Source: an uncultured Tenacibaculum sp. (GTDB lineage Bacteria > Bacteroidota > Bacteroidia > Flavobacteriales > Flavobacteriaceae). From it: a stretch of DNA of 64,000 bases. Position numbers and translations under genes: made by a program. The notes beneath the pieces were generated by a model. That model was not told the DNA's origin, made no database searches, and worked only from the letters and a program-made list of their open reading frames with translations. The DNA lies in the NCBI RefSeq assembly GCF_947499065.1, contig NZ_CANMMT010000002.1:619313-683312 (forward strand), in the 5' to 3' direction. Of this stretch, positions 54,490 to 61,719 are shown piece after piece. How positions within the stretch are numbered: the stretch's first letter is position 1; the number at the start of each line of letters is the position of its first letter.

Positions 54490-56508
54490 TTATATTTTAC
54501 CATAGTATTTTCTAATAAACCACTCTATAGATAAGAGTCCAATAATTAAAAACAACGTCCATTTCCAATTAATTAAATTTTCTTTATTACTAATTGATTT
54601 TTGGGTTGTATAATAAGATTTATTAAGGGATAAATCTTCTAGTAAATTATCAACTGAGTTTGTATAAAACAACTTTCCTTTTGTTTTTAAAGCTAATGAA
54701 TTAAGCTTTTTATAATTAGCATTTGTAAACTGTTCTTCTATTTGATAATCGGTTATTTTAAATTTTCCATAACTATTTATATTTTGATTTTTTACCGACA
54801 CTCTATAACTATAATCACCAGAAGTTAAGCCTTCAACCGATACCTGAAATGAATTATTTACAAGTGAAAATGGTAAAGTTTTTTTCTCTTTACTCTCTGT
54901 ATTTGTAATTGTTAGCTGTAGTTCTGCTCTATTATCAAATTGGTAATTTTTATCTACATAAAAAGCTGTGATGCTAATTGGTACATTGGCCGCATATAAA
55001 CGTTCTGCACTAACTTCTAATCTTTTTCTTTTTTTATTAGACGCTAAATATTGAGTTAAGCTACCTATAAATGTATCGAACGTTTCAAAAGATTGTTCTT
55101 TTAAAAAACTTGCTGCTCTCCATTTCCAAATTCCTTCTCCAAATAAAACTGCATACTTTTTTTCATTATTCTCAATGGTAGTTAACAAAGGCTGTTGCGT
55201 TTCTACTCCAGCAAATTTTTGATACAATAAACTTTGCGATTTGCTATCTAAGGTAACTTCACCAAACTTGTCTCTAAGCGGAGGAAACTCGTTAAAACCA
55301 ATGTCTTTTTGTAAAAAAGTTAAAAAACCATCATTATAAATAGCTGCATATTCTTCTACTTGATTGATCGCTTGCTTTCGAACACCTAATTTTAAAGAAT
55401 TTAGAAAGTTCCAATCTGTCTTAGTTCCTGAGATTACTAAATAATTTGAAGAAACTTTTTCAAAAAACTTTTTAAAATAACTATTGGGCTGATACAATAC
55501 ATAAAACTGATATTCTGAAAAATTAATATTCCTATCGTTAATTAAAGCTATATCTGCCTTACGTTGTTTATTACTTTCTATTGACTTTTTAAGAGCTCCT
55601 AAATCAGGATGTAAAAAAGAGCTTACTATCAACACCTTTGTTTGTTCATCAAGTACTTCTACCGAAAAGTTTTTATAGTTATTCTTTGTATTTTTTTCAT
55701 TCTCAATTTTACTAATCGAAGCTGAGTAGTATTGTAAACCTTTTTCTCCTGATAACAAATTAATCGAAACTGTTTGCGATGGATTTGATGGAGAAAACTG
55801 TAGTTTTTTTGAAAAAATTCTTTTCCCTTTATGCGATATTGTAAAAGTAGAGTTTACTTGCTCTTTTCCTTGATAATACAAAAGAGTTTCTACAGGAAAT
55901 TTATTTTTTATATAACTGTATTTATTTACATTCAATTGTGAAATTTGTATATCTTGATATGTAGTAGTATCACCAACAACTATAGGATATACACTTTTGT
56001 TTATATTTAAATATTCATAATCATTTCCTTTTGTTTGATTACCATCACTAATTAAAATAGTAGCGCTATTTGCTTCTTTATTTAATTCACTAATTGATAT
56101 TATTGCTTGTGAAATGTCTGTTTGAGTTTCTGAAAAAGATAAACTATCTAATGCTTTTATATTTTTTCCATAAGTAAACAATTGTACATCAAACTTATCT
56201 TGTATTTTTTTATTGTTTTCAATTTCTTGTACAATGCCTGCTATCTCTTTTTCCTGCTTAAAATGTTTAACAGACAAAGAATTATCAACTAAAACAGCTA
56301 AAACTGGTTTGTTATTTTCAGTTTCAACCATTTCAATTTTAGGATTGATTAATAGTAGTAACAGTAAAAACAAACTCAATGCTTTTAAAAAGAATAAAAA
56401 AACATGGATTTTAGGCATTTTTTTAGCTTTATAAAAATATTGAAAGAAAGCAATTGCAACGCTTACTAAAACTGCTAATACTATATAAAAAAGAGTCAAT
56501 GATTCCAC
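54490..56508 (-). CDS. Membrane protein with VWA domain, BatA-like
   Basis: A 672-residue protein. Two N-terminal membrane helices (about 5-22 and 34-55) precede a von Willebrand A domain with the MIDAS motif DNSLS (about 72-76) and VWA core ATILISDGNQTKGND (about 145). Then a long beta-rich, probably periplasmic region (about 180-640) follows, and a final helix with LFLIIGLLSIEW plus a basic tail (RKYYGK). This layout recalls the BatA/aerotolerance-operon and GATase-associated VWA proteins of Bacteroidota. The partner MoxR and BatB/C genes are not in the window. Function is unknown. Confidence 0.75.
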   Translation of the reverse strand: MESLTLFYIVLAVLVSVAIAFFQYFYKAKKMPKIHVFLFFLKALSLFLLLLLLINPKIEMVETENNKPVLAVLVDNSLSVKHFKQEKEIAGIVQEIENNKKIQDKFDVQLFTYGKNIKALDSLSFSETQTDISQAIISISELNKEANSATILISDGNQTKGNDYEYLNINKSVYPIVVGDTTTYQDIQISQLNVNKYSYIKNKFPVETLLYYQGKEQVNSTFTISHKGKRIFSKKLQFSPSNPSQTVSINLLSGEKGLQYYSASISKIENEKNTKNNYKNFSVEVLDEQTKVLIVSSFLHPDLGALKKSIESNKQRKADIALINDRNINFSEYQFYVLYQPNSYFKKFFEKVSSNYLVISGTKTDWNFLNSLKLGVRKQAINQVEEYAAIYNDGFLTFLQKDIGFNEFPPLRDKFGEVTLDSKSQSLLYQKFAGVETQQPLLTTIENNEKKYAVLFGEGIWKWRAASFLKEQSFETFDTFIGSLTQYLASNKKRKRLEVSAERLYAANVPISITAFYVDKNYQFDNRAELQLTITNTESKEKKTLPFSLVNNSFQVSVEGLTSGDYSYRVSVKNQNINSYGKFKITDYQIEEQFTNANYKKLNSLALKTKGKLFYTNSVDNLLEDLSLNKSYYTTQKSISNKENLINWKWTLFLIIGLLSIEWFIRKYYGKI

Positions 56509-56572
56509 AAAAGATATTTTAATCTGTGAATATAAAAATATCTATTCAATTAAATTAATCTAATAAGTTTTC

Positions 56573-56594
56573 ATTTATGATTTCGGTCATAAAT
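56573..56594. promoter_or_regulatory. Crp/Fnr-type operator (box 1)
   Basis: A perfect palindrome with 8-bp half-sites, ATTTATGA and TCATAAAT, around spacer TTTCGG. It contains the TGA-N6-TCA core of Crp/Fnr sites. Its centre (56583.5) is 29.5 nt before the first base of the -7 element at 56613, equivalent to about -41.5 from the start of transcription. It shares half-site and spacing with the box at 57418-57435. Confidence 0.7.
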
Positions 56595-56612
56595 TAATTA
56601 GTCTATGGGTAA

Positions 56613-56620
56613 TAATTTTG
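56613..56620 (+). promoter_or_regulatory. -7 element of the small membrane protein gene
   Basis: TAATTTTG matches TAnnTTTG, 19 nt before the ATG. The -33 region has no TTTG, which fits a promoter that depends on an activator bound at box 1. Confidence 0.55.
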
Positions 56621-56638
56621 TAGTAAATATTATTAGGC

Positions 56639-56983
56639 ATGAGTACAACAAAACAATTAACTGTAAGTAATTTAAATACTAAGACTTTAAATTTCAACCC
56701 AATAAAAACAATAAATCAAAAGATAGCAGAAGAAAAAAAGAATGCTATTGGTATATCTGTTATTTTAATAATGATAGGTACTATGATTGCTTCTTTTTCT
56801 GCGGCCTTGGCTGTGCATGGAGAAGTAAATCTGTTCCCATTAATATTTACCTGTGTGTCGGCTATGGGAGCAAATGCCTTAGCTATAAGTCAACGACCAT
56901 TTAAAGTTGTTGCTTGGGGATTTATAATTAATATTTTAGGAAATATTTTATTAATTATTTACCAGCTTGCGCTTTTGGCTTAG
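56639..56983 (+). CDS. Small membrane protein, probable Crp/Fnr target
   Basis: I do not recognise a named family. The 114 residues begin with a polar stretch (about 1-32), followed by three hydrophobic segments (about 35-55, 62-78 and 90-113). No cysteines, heme-binding His pairs or signal peptide are visible. The start is ATG at 56639. A palindromic Crp/Fnr-type box sits at the activator position. Its 3' end overlaps the truncated haemoglobin gene by 29 bp in convergent orientation. Being preceded by the same operator as the haemoglobin gene, it probably acts under low oxygen or NO. Confidence 0.65.
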   Translation: MSTTKQLTVSNLNTKTLNFNPIKTINQKIAEEKKNAIGISVILIMIGTMIASFSAALAVHGEVNLFPLIFTCVSAMGANALAISQRPFKVVAWGFIINILGNILLIIYQLALLA

Positions 56984-57368
56984 CATCAAACATTTTAAAA
57001 AAGAGCATGGAAGCTATATTTCGTGCTCTTTCTTTAGCTTCATGAGCTTTTTTTCCAATAAAAAGATTATCAATAGTTTCAAACCATAATTGAAGCCATC
57101 TTCCAAAATGTTCTTGAGAAATGCTATGATCAAAGTTTTTATCTAAATCTTTATGTGCTTTCATAGGATTTCCTTTAAACTTACGAACAAAGAAAAGATT
57201 GGTTTCCCAAAAATCGGTAAGTTTTTGCAAATGACTTTCCCAAGTTTCATCTGGAATGGTTTTTATAAAAATCGGACCAATAAAGTCATCTTCTTTAATT
57301 TTATCATAAAAAGTAGATACTAATAAATATACATCTTCTCTATTCTCTATTTCTTTTCTATTCATCAA
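56955..57368 (-). CDS. Group III truncated haemoglobin
   Basis: A 137-residue globin (2-over-2 fold). The N-terminus (DVYLLVSTFYDKIKEDDFIGPIF) and FPxW-like region ETWESHLQKLTDFWETNLF are typical for group III (trHbP). A His in ISQEHFGRWLQLWFETID is the proximal heme ligand of the F helix. Group III proteins are linked to microaerobic life and nitric oxide chemistry, e.g. in Campylobacter. It is divergent from a Crp/Fnr gene, with a shared palindromic operator upstream. The 3' end overlaps the small membrane protein gene by 29 bp. Confidence 0.9.
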   Translation of the reverse strand: MMNRKEIENREDVYLLVSTFYDKIKEDDFIGPIFIKTIPDETWESHLQKLTDFWETNLFFVRKFKGNPMKAHKDLDKNFDHSISQEHFGRWLQLWFETIDNLFIGKKAHEAKERARNIASMLFFKMFDAKPKAQAGK

Positions 57369-57389
57369 AAACTATTTATTAATAAGCAA

Positions 57390-57397
57390 CAAAAGTA
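57390..57397 (-). promoter_or_regulatory. -7 element of the truncated haemoglobin gene
   Basis: The minus strand reads TACTTTTG, a TAnnTTTG match, 22 nt before the ATG. No -33 TTTG is at the usual distance; the operator centre lies 29.5 nt upstream. Confidence 0.55.
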
Positions 57398-57417
57398 TAT
57401 CTTTATACTGTTGCAAT

Positions 57418-57435
57418 TTATGACTTAAATCATAA
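57418..57435. promoter_or_regulatory. Crp/Fnr-type operator (box 2)
   Basis: A palindrome TTATGA-CTTAAA-TCATAA. Its centre (57426.5) is 29.5 nt from the first base of the haemoglobin -7 element, the same as box 1 and its promoter. The last base is the first base of the regulator's own ATG, so binding could also repress the crp/fnr gene, whose likely -7 (TATCTTTA at 57398-57405) is upstream. Confidence 0.7.
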
Positions 57436-58031
57436 TGATACCTAAAGAACTTTTACTAAGCTATAACGCTCAATATAAAACCTATAAAAAAGGAGAAATT
57501 ATTTTTTCTGAAAATCAAACTGCTCATAACTATTTTCAAATTAGTAATGGAGCTATTAAAATGAATAATTATAATGAAGATGGAAAAGAGTTTATTCAAG
57601 GTATTTTTTATAAAGAACAGAGTTTTGGTGAACCTCCTTTATTTATCGATGTAAAATATCCTGCCAATGCAGAAGCTATTTCTGATTCAGAAGTTATAGT
57701 AATTTCAAAAGAACAACTATTTAATTTACTCCAAGAAAACCCAGAAATTCATTTAAAAATAACACAAAGTCTAGCCAAACGTTTATATTATAAAGCAATT
57801 ATAGCTTCCGAAATTTCTAGTCAAGAACCAGCTCATAGAGTTCTTCGATTTTTTGATTATTTAAAAAATGATGTCTATAAAATTAAGGGAGACTTTACTT
57901 TTAAAATAGAATATACAAGACAGCAAATTGCCGATATTCTAGGCTTACGTGTAGAAACAGTAATACGTGTAATAAAATTATTGGAAAAGAAAGGTGATCT
58001 TAAAATCTTAAAACGAAAAGTTTATCGTTAA
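57435..58031 (+). CDS. Crp/Fnr-family transcriptional regulator without cysteines
   Basis: The 198 residues have an N-terminal cyclic-nucleotide-like sensor domain (about 10-115), a dimerisation helix, and a winged helix-turn-helix (about 150-198; TRQQIADILGLRVETVIRVIKLL). The recognition helix reads GLRVETVIR, close to GLTVETISR of FNR, with Val in place of CRP's Arg180. There is not a single cysteine, so it cannot hold an FeS cluster like FNR, and the cAMP-binding signature is weak. A heme-based (DNR-like) or redox-free sensing mode is possible. Its operator is in front of its own gene and the haemoglobin gene. Confidence 0.9.
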   Translation: MIPKELLLSYNAQYKTYKKGEIIFSENQTAHNYFQISNGAIKMNNYNEDGKEFIQGIFYKEQSFGEPPLFIDVKYPANAEAISDSEVIVISKEQLFNLLQENPEIHLKITQSLAKRLYYKAIIASEISSQEPAHRVLRFFDYLKNDVYKIKGDFTFKIEYTRQQIADILGLRVETVIRVIKLLEKKGDLKILKRKVYR

Positions 58032-58071
58032 ATTCCTTTCAGATATCCTTTAACATAATATAAGTATTTTC

Positions 58072-58079
58072 TATTTTTG
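58072..58079 (+). promoter_or_regulatory. -7 element of the purB operon
   Basis: TATTTTTG matches TAnnTTTG, 24 nt before the ATG of purB. It overlaps the upstream TTG at 58077, so translation cannot begin there. Confidence 0.5.
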
Positions 58080-58103
58080 TTGCTTACAACACAACAACAA
58101 AAA

Positions 58104-59447
58104 ATGAACTTAACACAATTAAATGCCATCTCTCCTATTGATGGTAGATACCGCAATAAAGTTGCGGATTTAGCTAATTATTTTTCAGAAGAAGCCTTAA
58201 TTAAGTACAGAGTAAAAGTAGAAATAGAGTATTTTATTGCTTTATGTGAAATTCCTTTACCTCAGTTAGTTGATTTCAACAAAGATTTATATTCAAACCT
58301 TCGTGAAATTTACACTTCTTTTTCGTCTGATGATGCTCAGAAAATTAAAGATATCGAAGCAATTACCAATCATGATGTAAAAGCTGTTGAATACTTTATT
58401 AAAGAAAAATTTGATGCTTTAAATTTACAAGCTTATAAAGAGTTTATCCATTTCGGATTAACTTCTCAAGATATTAATAATACTGCCATTCCTTTATCTA
58501 TTAAAGATGCAATGAATGACGTTTATTATCCTACTTTAGATACTTTAGTATGCAAATTAGCTGATTTATCTGAAGAATGGGAAAACATTCCAATGCTAGC
58601 TCGTACACATGGCCAGCCAGCCTCTCCTACTCGTTTAGGAAAAGAATTTTTTGTATTTGTAGAGCGTATTAATAATCAAGCAATACACATACAGCACACG
58701 CCACATGCAGCAAAATTTGGAGGTGCTACAGGAAATTTCAATGCACATAAAGTAGCATATCCAGACATTGATTGGAAAAATTTTGGAACCCATTTTGTTG
58801 AAGAAATTTTAGGGTTACATCATTCATTTCCAACTACTCAAATTGAGCACTATGATCATATGGCAGCTTTATACGATGGCTTAAAACGTATAAACACTGT
58901 TTTAATCGATTTAGACCGTGATGTTTGGACCTATGTTTCTAACGATTATTTTAAGCAAAAAATAAAGAAAGGTGAAGTAGGTTCTTCGGCAATGCCGCAT
59001 AAAGTTAATCCAATTGATTTTGAAAATTCTGAAGGTAATTTAGGAATTGCAAACGCTATTTTTGAGCACTTATCGGCTAAATTACCTGTATCTAGATTGC
59101 AACGTGATTTAACTGACAGTACTGTTTTACGTAATATAGGAGTTCCTTTTGGACATACCTTAATTGGTTTTGCTTCAACTTTAAAAGGTTTAAATAAGTT
59201 ATTATTAAACGAAGAAAAATTTGAAGAAGATTTAGAAAACAATTGGGCTGTAGTTGCAGAAGCTATTCAAACAATTTTACGTCGAGAAGCATATCCAAAT
59301 CCATACGAAGCTTTAAAAGGTTTAACACGTACAAACGAAAAAATAACACAACAGTCTATTGCTAATTTCATTGATACTTTAGAAGTTTCTTCTGAAATAA
59401 AAAATGAGTTAAAAGCAATTACACCATCTAATTATACAGGAATTTAA
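58104..59447 (+). CDS. purB: Adenylosuccinate lyase
   Basis: This cytoplasmic enzyme cleaves SAICAR and adenylosuccinate in purine synthesis, releasing fumarate. The 447 residues begin MNLTQLNAISPIDGRYRNK, as in PurB of the E. coli type. They contain the catalytic His region TRTHGQPASPT (about 160) and the fumarate-lyase signature GSSAMPHKVNPIDFE (about 294). I chose ATG 58104 because the family sequence starts there and the promoter overlaps the earlier TTG. It heads a tight operon with adk, a lipoprotein gene and terC (4, 2 and 3 bp gaps). Confidence 0.94.
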   Translation: MNLTQLNAISPIDGRYRNKVADLANYFSEEALIKYRVKVEIEYFIALCEIPLPQLVDFNKDLYSNLREIYTSFSSDDAQKIKDIEAITNHDVKAVEYFIKEKFDALNLQAYKEFIHFGLTSQDINNTAIPLSIKDAMNDVYYPTLDTLVCKLADLSEEWENIPMLARTHGQPASPTRLGKEFFVFVERINNQAIHIQHTPHAAKFGGATGNFNAHKVAYPDIDWKNFGTHFVEEILGLHHSFPTTQIEHYDHMAALYDGLKRINTVLIDLDRDVWTYVSNDYFKQKIKKGEVGSSAMPHKVNPIDFENSEGNLGIANAIFEHLSAKLPVSRLQRDLTDSTVLRNIGVPFGHTLIGFASTLKGLNKLLLNEEKFEEDLENNWAVVAEAIQTILRREAYPNPYEALKGLTRTNEKITQQSIANFIDTLEVSSEIKNELKAITPSNYTGI

Positions 59448-59451
59448 TTTT

Positions 59452-60024
59452 ATGAATATCATCATTTTTGGACCTCCTCTTGCTGGAAAAGGGACGCAAT
59501 CTAAGAACATAATCACTAATTTTGGTTTAACACATCTTTCTACTGGAGATGTCTTAAGAGCAGAAAAGTCTCAAGAAACCGATTTAGGTTTAAAAGCTTC
59601 CGAATACAGCAATAAAGGTTTATTAGTTCCTGATGAATTGGTAATGAAAATTCTTGAAAAAGTTTACACTCAAAGTGACAACAAAAAAAACTTTTTATTT
59701 GATGGATATCCTAGAAATGTTATTCAAGCAGAACACTTAATTAATATTTTAGAAAAGGATAATAATACTATAGACTTTGTTATTTATTTAAAAGTACCTA
59801 AAGAAGTATTGTTAGAAAGAGCCAAAAGAAGAGCTAAAGAAGAAAATAGAAAAGATGATGCAGATCAAAATACGGTATTAACTAGAATTGTCGAGTTTAT
59901 TACCCAAACGGTACCTGCAATAGATTATATTAAAGGAAAAAACATTCCTACTCTAGAAATTGATGGAAATCAATCTATTGAAATTATTAGTCAAACTATT
60001 TACCAAAATTTAAAGTCTTTATAA
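59452..60024 (+). CDS. Adenylate kinase-family nucleoside monophosphate kinase, short type
   Basis: A 190-residue kinase. P-loop GPPLAGKGTQ (about 7-16) has Leu where most adenylate kinases have Gly (GPPGAGKGTQ). NMP-binding LSTGDVLRAEK follows, then FLFDGYPRNVIQAEHL, and the LID-region Arg residues in ERAKRRAKEENRKDDAD. The LID is short and lacks zinc cysteines. The role is phosphoryl transfer between ATP and AMP or a related NMP. It is possibly a paralogue of the main Adk. It is co-transcribed with purB, keeping adenylate metabolism together. Confidence 0.82.
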   Translation: MNIIIFGPPLAGKGTQSKNIITNFGLTHLSTGDVLRAEKSQETDLGLKASEYSNKGLLVPDELVMKILEKVYTQSDNKKNFLFDGYPRNVIQAEHLINILEKDNNTIDFVIYLKVPKEVLLERAKRRAKEENRKDDADQNTVLTRIVEFITQTVPAIDYIKGKNIPTLEIDGNQSIEIISQTIYQNLKSL

Positions 60025-60026
60025 AC

Positions 60027-60482
60027 ATGATTAAAGTTGTTAACTTTTCATTTTCTTTAAAAAATAGCCTTAAAGTTGCTTTTTGTCTTTTTGCTATTTC
60101 ATTTATCTCTTGTTCTCCAGAAAAGAAAGGAGATCCAACTCGTTTTAAATATGGAACTTTTGAAATTCCAGCTGGAGAGGGCTATGGAAAAACTATTATT
60201 GTAAGGAAAGATAGCTTACAAATTGAAGAATACACTAAAAAAGTAAGTATTTCTACAGATAGTTTAACCACTGTTAAGGAAGAAAAACATATTGATACAC
60301 TTTACATTAAGTGGAAAAATAATTTTGCCTATAACTTAAAAATGAAAAATCCAAAAACAGATTTGGATAAAGACCCTATATTTGTTCAAATTACAAAAGT
60401 AACCGATAGCTCTTATAGTTTTACAGCTAGAATTGGTTACTCTAATTTTAAACAAAAAGGAACTGTATATAAAGTAAAATAA
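60027..60482 (+). CDS. Uncharacterised lipoprotein
   Basis: A 151-residue protein with an N-terminal hydrophobic segment ending in the lipobox SFISC (Cys about 29), so the mature protein should be lipid-anchored. The remaining 120 residues are polar and beta-rich (FKYGTFEIPAGEGYGKTIIVRKD; SYSFTARIGYSNFKQKGTVYKV). I do not recognise a domain. Such proteins appear beside purB/adk and terC in Flavobacteriaceae, and one has been misannotated as topoisomerase IV; nothing here supports that. It lies within the operon, 2 bp after the kinase. Confidence 0.65.
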   Translation: MIKVVNFSFSLKNSLKVAFCLFAISFISCSPEKKGDPTRFKYGTFEIPAGEGYGKTIIVRKDSLQIEEYTKKVSISTDSLTTVKEEKHIDTLYIKWKNNFAYNLKMKNPKTDLDKDPIFVQITKVTDSSYSFTARIGYSNFKQKGTVYKVK

Positions 60483-60485
60483 ACT

Positions 60486-61262
60486 ATGGAAATTTTCTTA
60501 CAACCCGACACTTGGGGTGCATTAGTAACCTTAACTTTTTTAGAAATTGTTTTAGGTATTGATAACATTATTTTTATATCAATAGCAGCAAATAAATTAC
60601 CTGAAAACTTACAAAAAAAAGCCACTAATATAGGTTTGGTTTTAGCAATGGTATTACGTATCGTTTTACTATTTGGTATTTCTTTACTTATAGCCATGAA
60701 TGCTCCATTATTTCATGTAGACTTTTCTTGGTTTAAAGCAGGAGTTACAGGACAAGCTTTAATCCTATTTGCTGGAGGTATATTTCTACTATATAAAAGT
60801 ACCAAGGAAATTCATCATAAAGTAGAAGGTCATGAAGAAGATACCGAAGATGGAAAACCTCAAAAAGGATATACATTAACACAAGCTATTATTCAAATTA
60901 CATTAATTAACATTGTATTCTCTTTTGATTCAATTTTAACGGCAGTTGGTATGACAAACGGTGTTGAGGGAGCTATGATTATTATGATTGCTTCGGTTGT
61001 TTTATCAATGGTTATTATGATGTTATTTGCTAACCCTGTAGGTAAGTTCGTAAACAAGCATCCAACAATTCAAATGTTAGGGTTATCATTCTTAATATTA
61101 ATTGGATTTATGCTTATTGCTGAAAGTGCTCATTTATCGCATGCAAAACTATTTGGTGAAGCAATAGGTACAATTCCAAAAGGATATTTATATTTCGCTA
61201 TTACTTTTTCATTATTAGTTGAAATGCTAAACATGAAAATGCGTGGAAATTCAAAAAAATAA
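60486..61262 (+). CDS. TerC-family membrane protein
   Basis: The 258-residue protein has about seven membrane helices and the family pairs of acidic residues: LEIVLGIDNIIFISI (about 21-35) near the N-terminus, and INIVFSFDSILTAVG (about 140-154) further on. TerC proteins are linked to tellurite resistance and, in other members (Alx), to manganese export. The ion is not deducible. Between helices 3 and 4 lies an acidic loop with His residues (HHKVEGHEEDTED). It is the last gene of the purB operon. Confidence 0.88.
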   Translation: MEIFLQPDTWGALVTLTFLEIVLGIDNIIFISIAANKLPENLQKKATNIGLVLAMVLRIVLLFGISLLIAMNAPLFHVDFSWFKAGVTGQALILFAGGIFLLYKSTKEIHHKVEGHEEDTEDGKPQKGYTLTQAIIQITLINIVFSFDSILTAVGMTNGVEGAMIIMIASVVLSMVIMMLFANPVGKFVNKHPTIQMLGLSFLILIGFMLIAESAHLSHAKLFGEAIGTIPKGYLYFAITFSLLVEMLNMKMRGNSKK

Positions 61263-61292
61263 CGCTAATTAGTTAAAATTATACTATTTTTT

Positions 61293-61335
61293 AATAAGAC
61301 CTGTTTTATAATTATAAATAGGTCTTATTTTTTTA
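61293..61335 (+). terminator. Terminator of the purB-terC operon
   Basis: The stem AATAAGACCT / AGGTCTTATT with a 17-nt loop is followed by TTTTT. It lies 30 bp after the terC stop. Confidence 0.8.
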
Positions 61336-61343
61336 TACATTTG
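61336..61343 (+). promoter_or_regulatory. -7 element of the small exported protein gene
   Basis: TACATTTG matches TAnnTTTG, only 11 nt before the ATG, so the leader would be very short. Confidence 0.4.
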
Positions 61344-61354
61344 CGAACTGAGTT

Positions 61355-61684
61355 ATGTTCAGCTTTAAAAGACATATTGCCCTTTTACTTATCTTTTCGT
61401 TGCTAACACCAACATTAGTTAGGGCTTCTCATGACCTTTTTGAAGATCATGAACATATTGCTTGTACTTCTAAAACAGAGCAACATTTACATGAACTAGA
61501 AAGTGATTGTGGTGATTTACACTTACAATTAAAAGTTACTTATTTTGATTTAGGTAATAATTATGAATTATTTCCTGAAGATATTCATGTAGAAAAAACT
61601 CTTAGAAGTCCAAAGCAACTAAGCTCAAATTTCACTTCACTTAAATCATCACGCGCACCGCCTAGTTATACAATAATTACGTAA
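61355..61684 (+). CDS. Small exported His/Cys protein upstream of a TonB receptor
   Basis: A 109-residue protein with a signal peptide (cleavage near VRAS). The mature region carries a metal-ligand-rich segment: HDLFEDHEHIACTSKTEQHL and then HELESDCGDLHL, i.e. six His, two Cys and many acidic residues in about 35 residues. The C-terminus has RAPPSYTIIT, a Pro-Pro tail like the LFQPPRV of the small protein at 48608-48949. No known domain. Located 35 bp before a ZnuD-like TonB receptor gene, it is probably a periplasmic or surface metal-binding partner. Confidence 0.7.
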   Translation: MFSFKRHIALLLIFSLLTPTLVRASHDLFEDHEHIACTSKTEQHLHELESDCGDLHLQLKVTYFDLGNNYELFPEDIHVEKTLRSPKQLSSNFTSLKSSRAPPSYTIIT

Positions 61685-61719
61685 TCTTTTTATTCTATTA
61701 TTTATAACTAAAAAATTTA

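Noticed and set aside
58077..58103. Earlier TTG start for purB
   Set aside because: The TTG is inside the TAnnTTTG promoter element, and the nine extra residues do not look like PurB; ATG 58104 begins the family sequence.
60027..60482. Annotation as DNA topoisomerase IV, as found for some relatives
   Set aside because: The product is a 151-residue lipoprotein with no topoisomerase motif.
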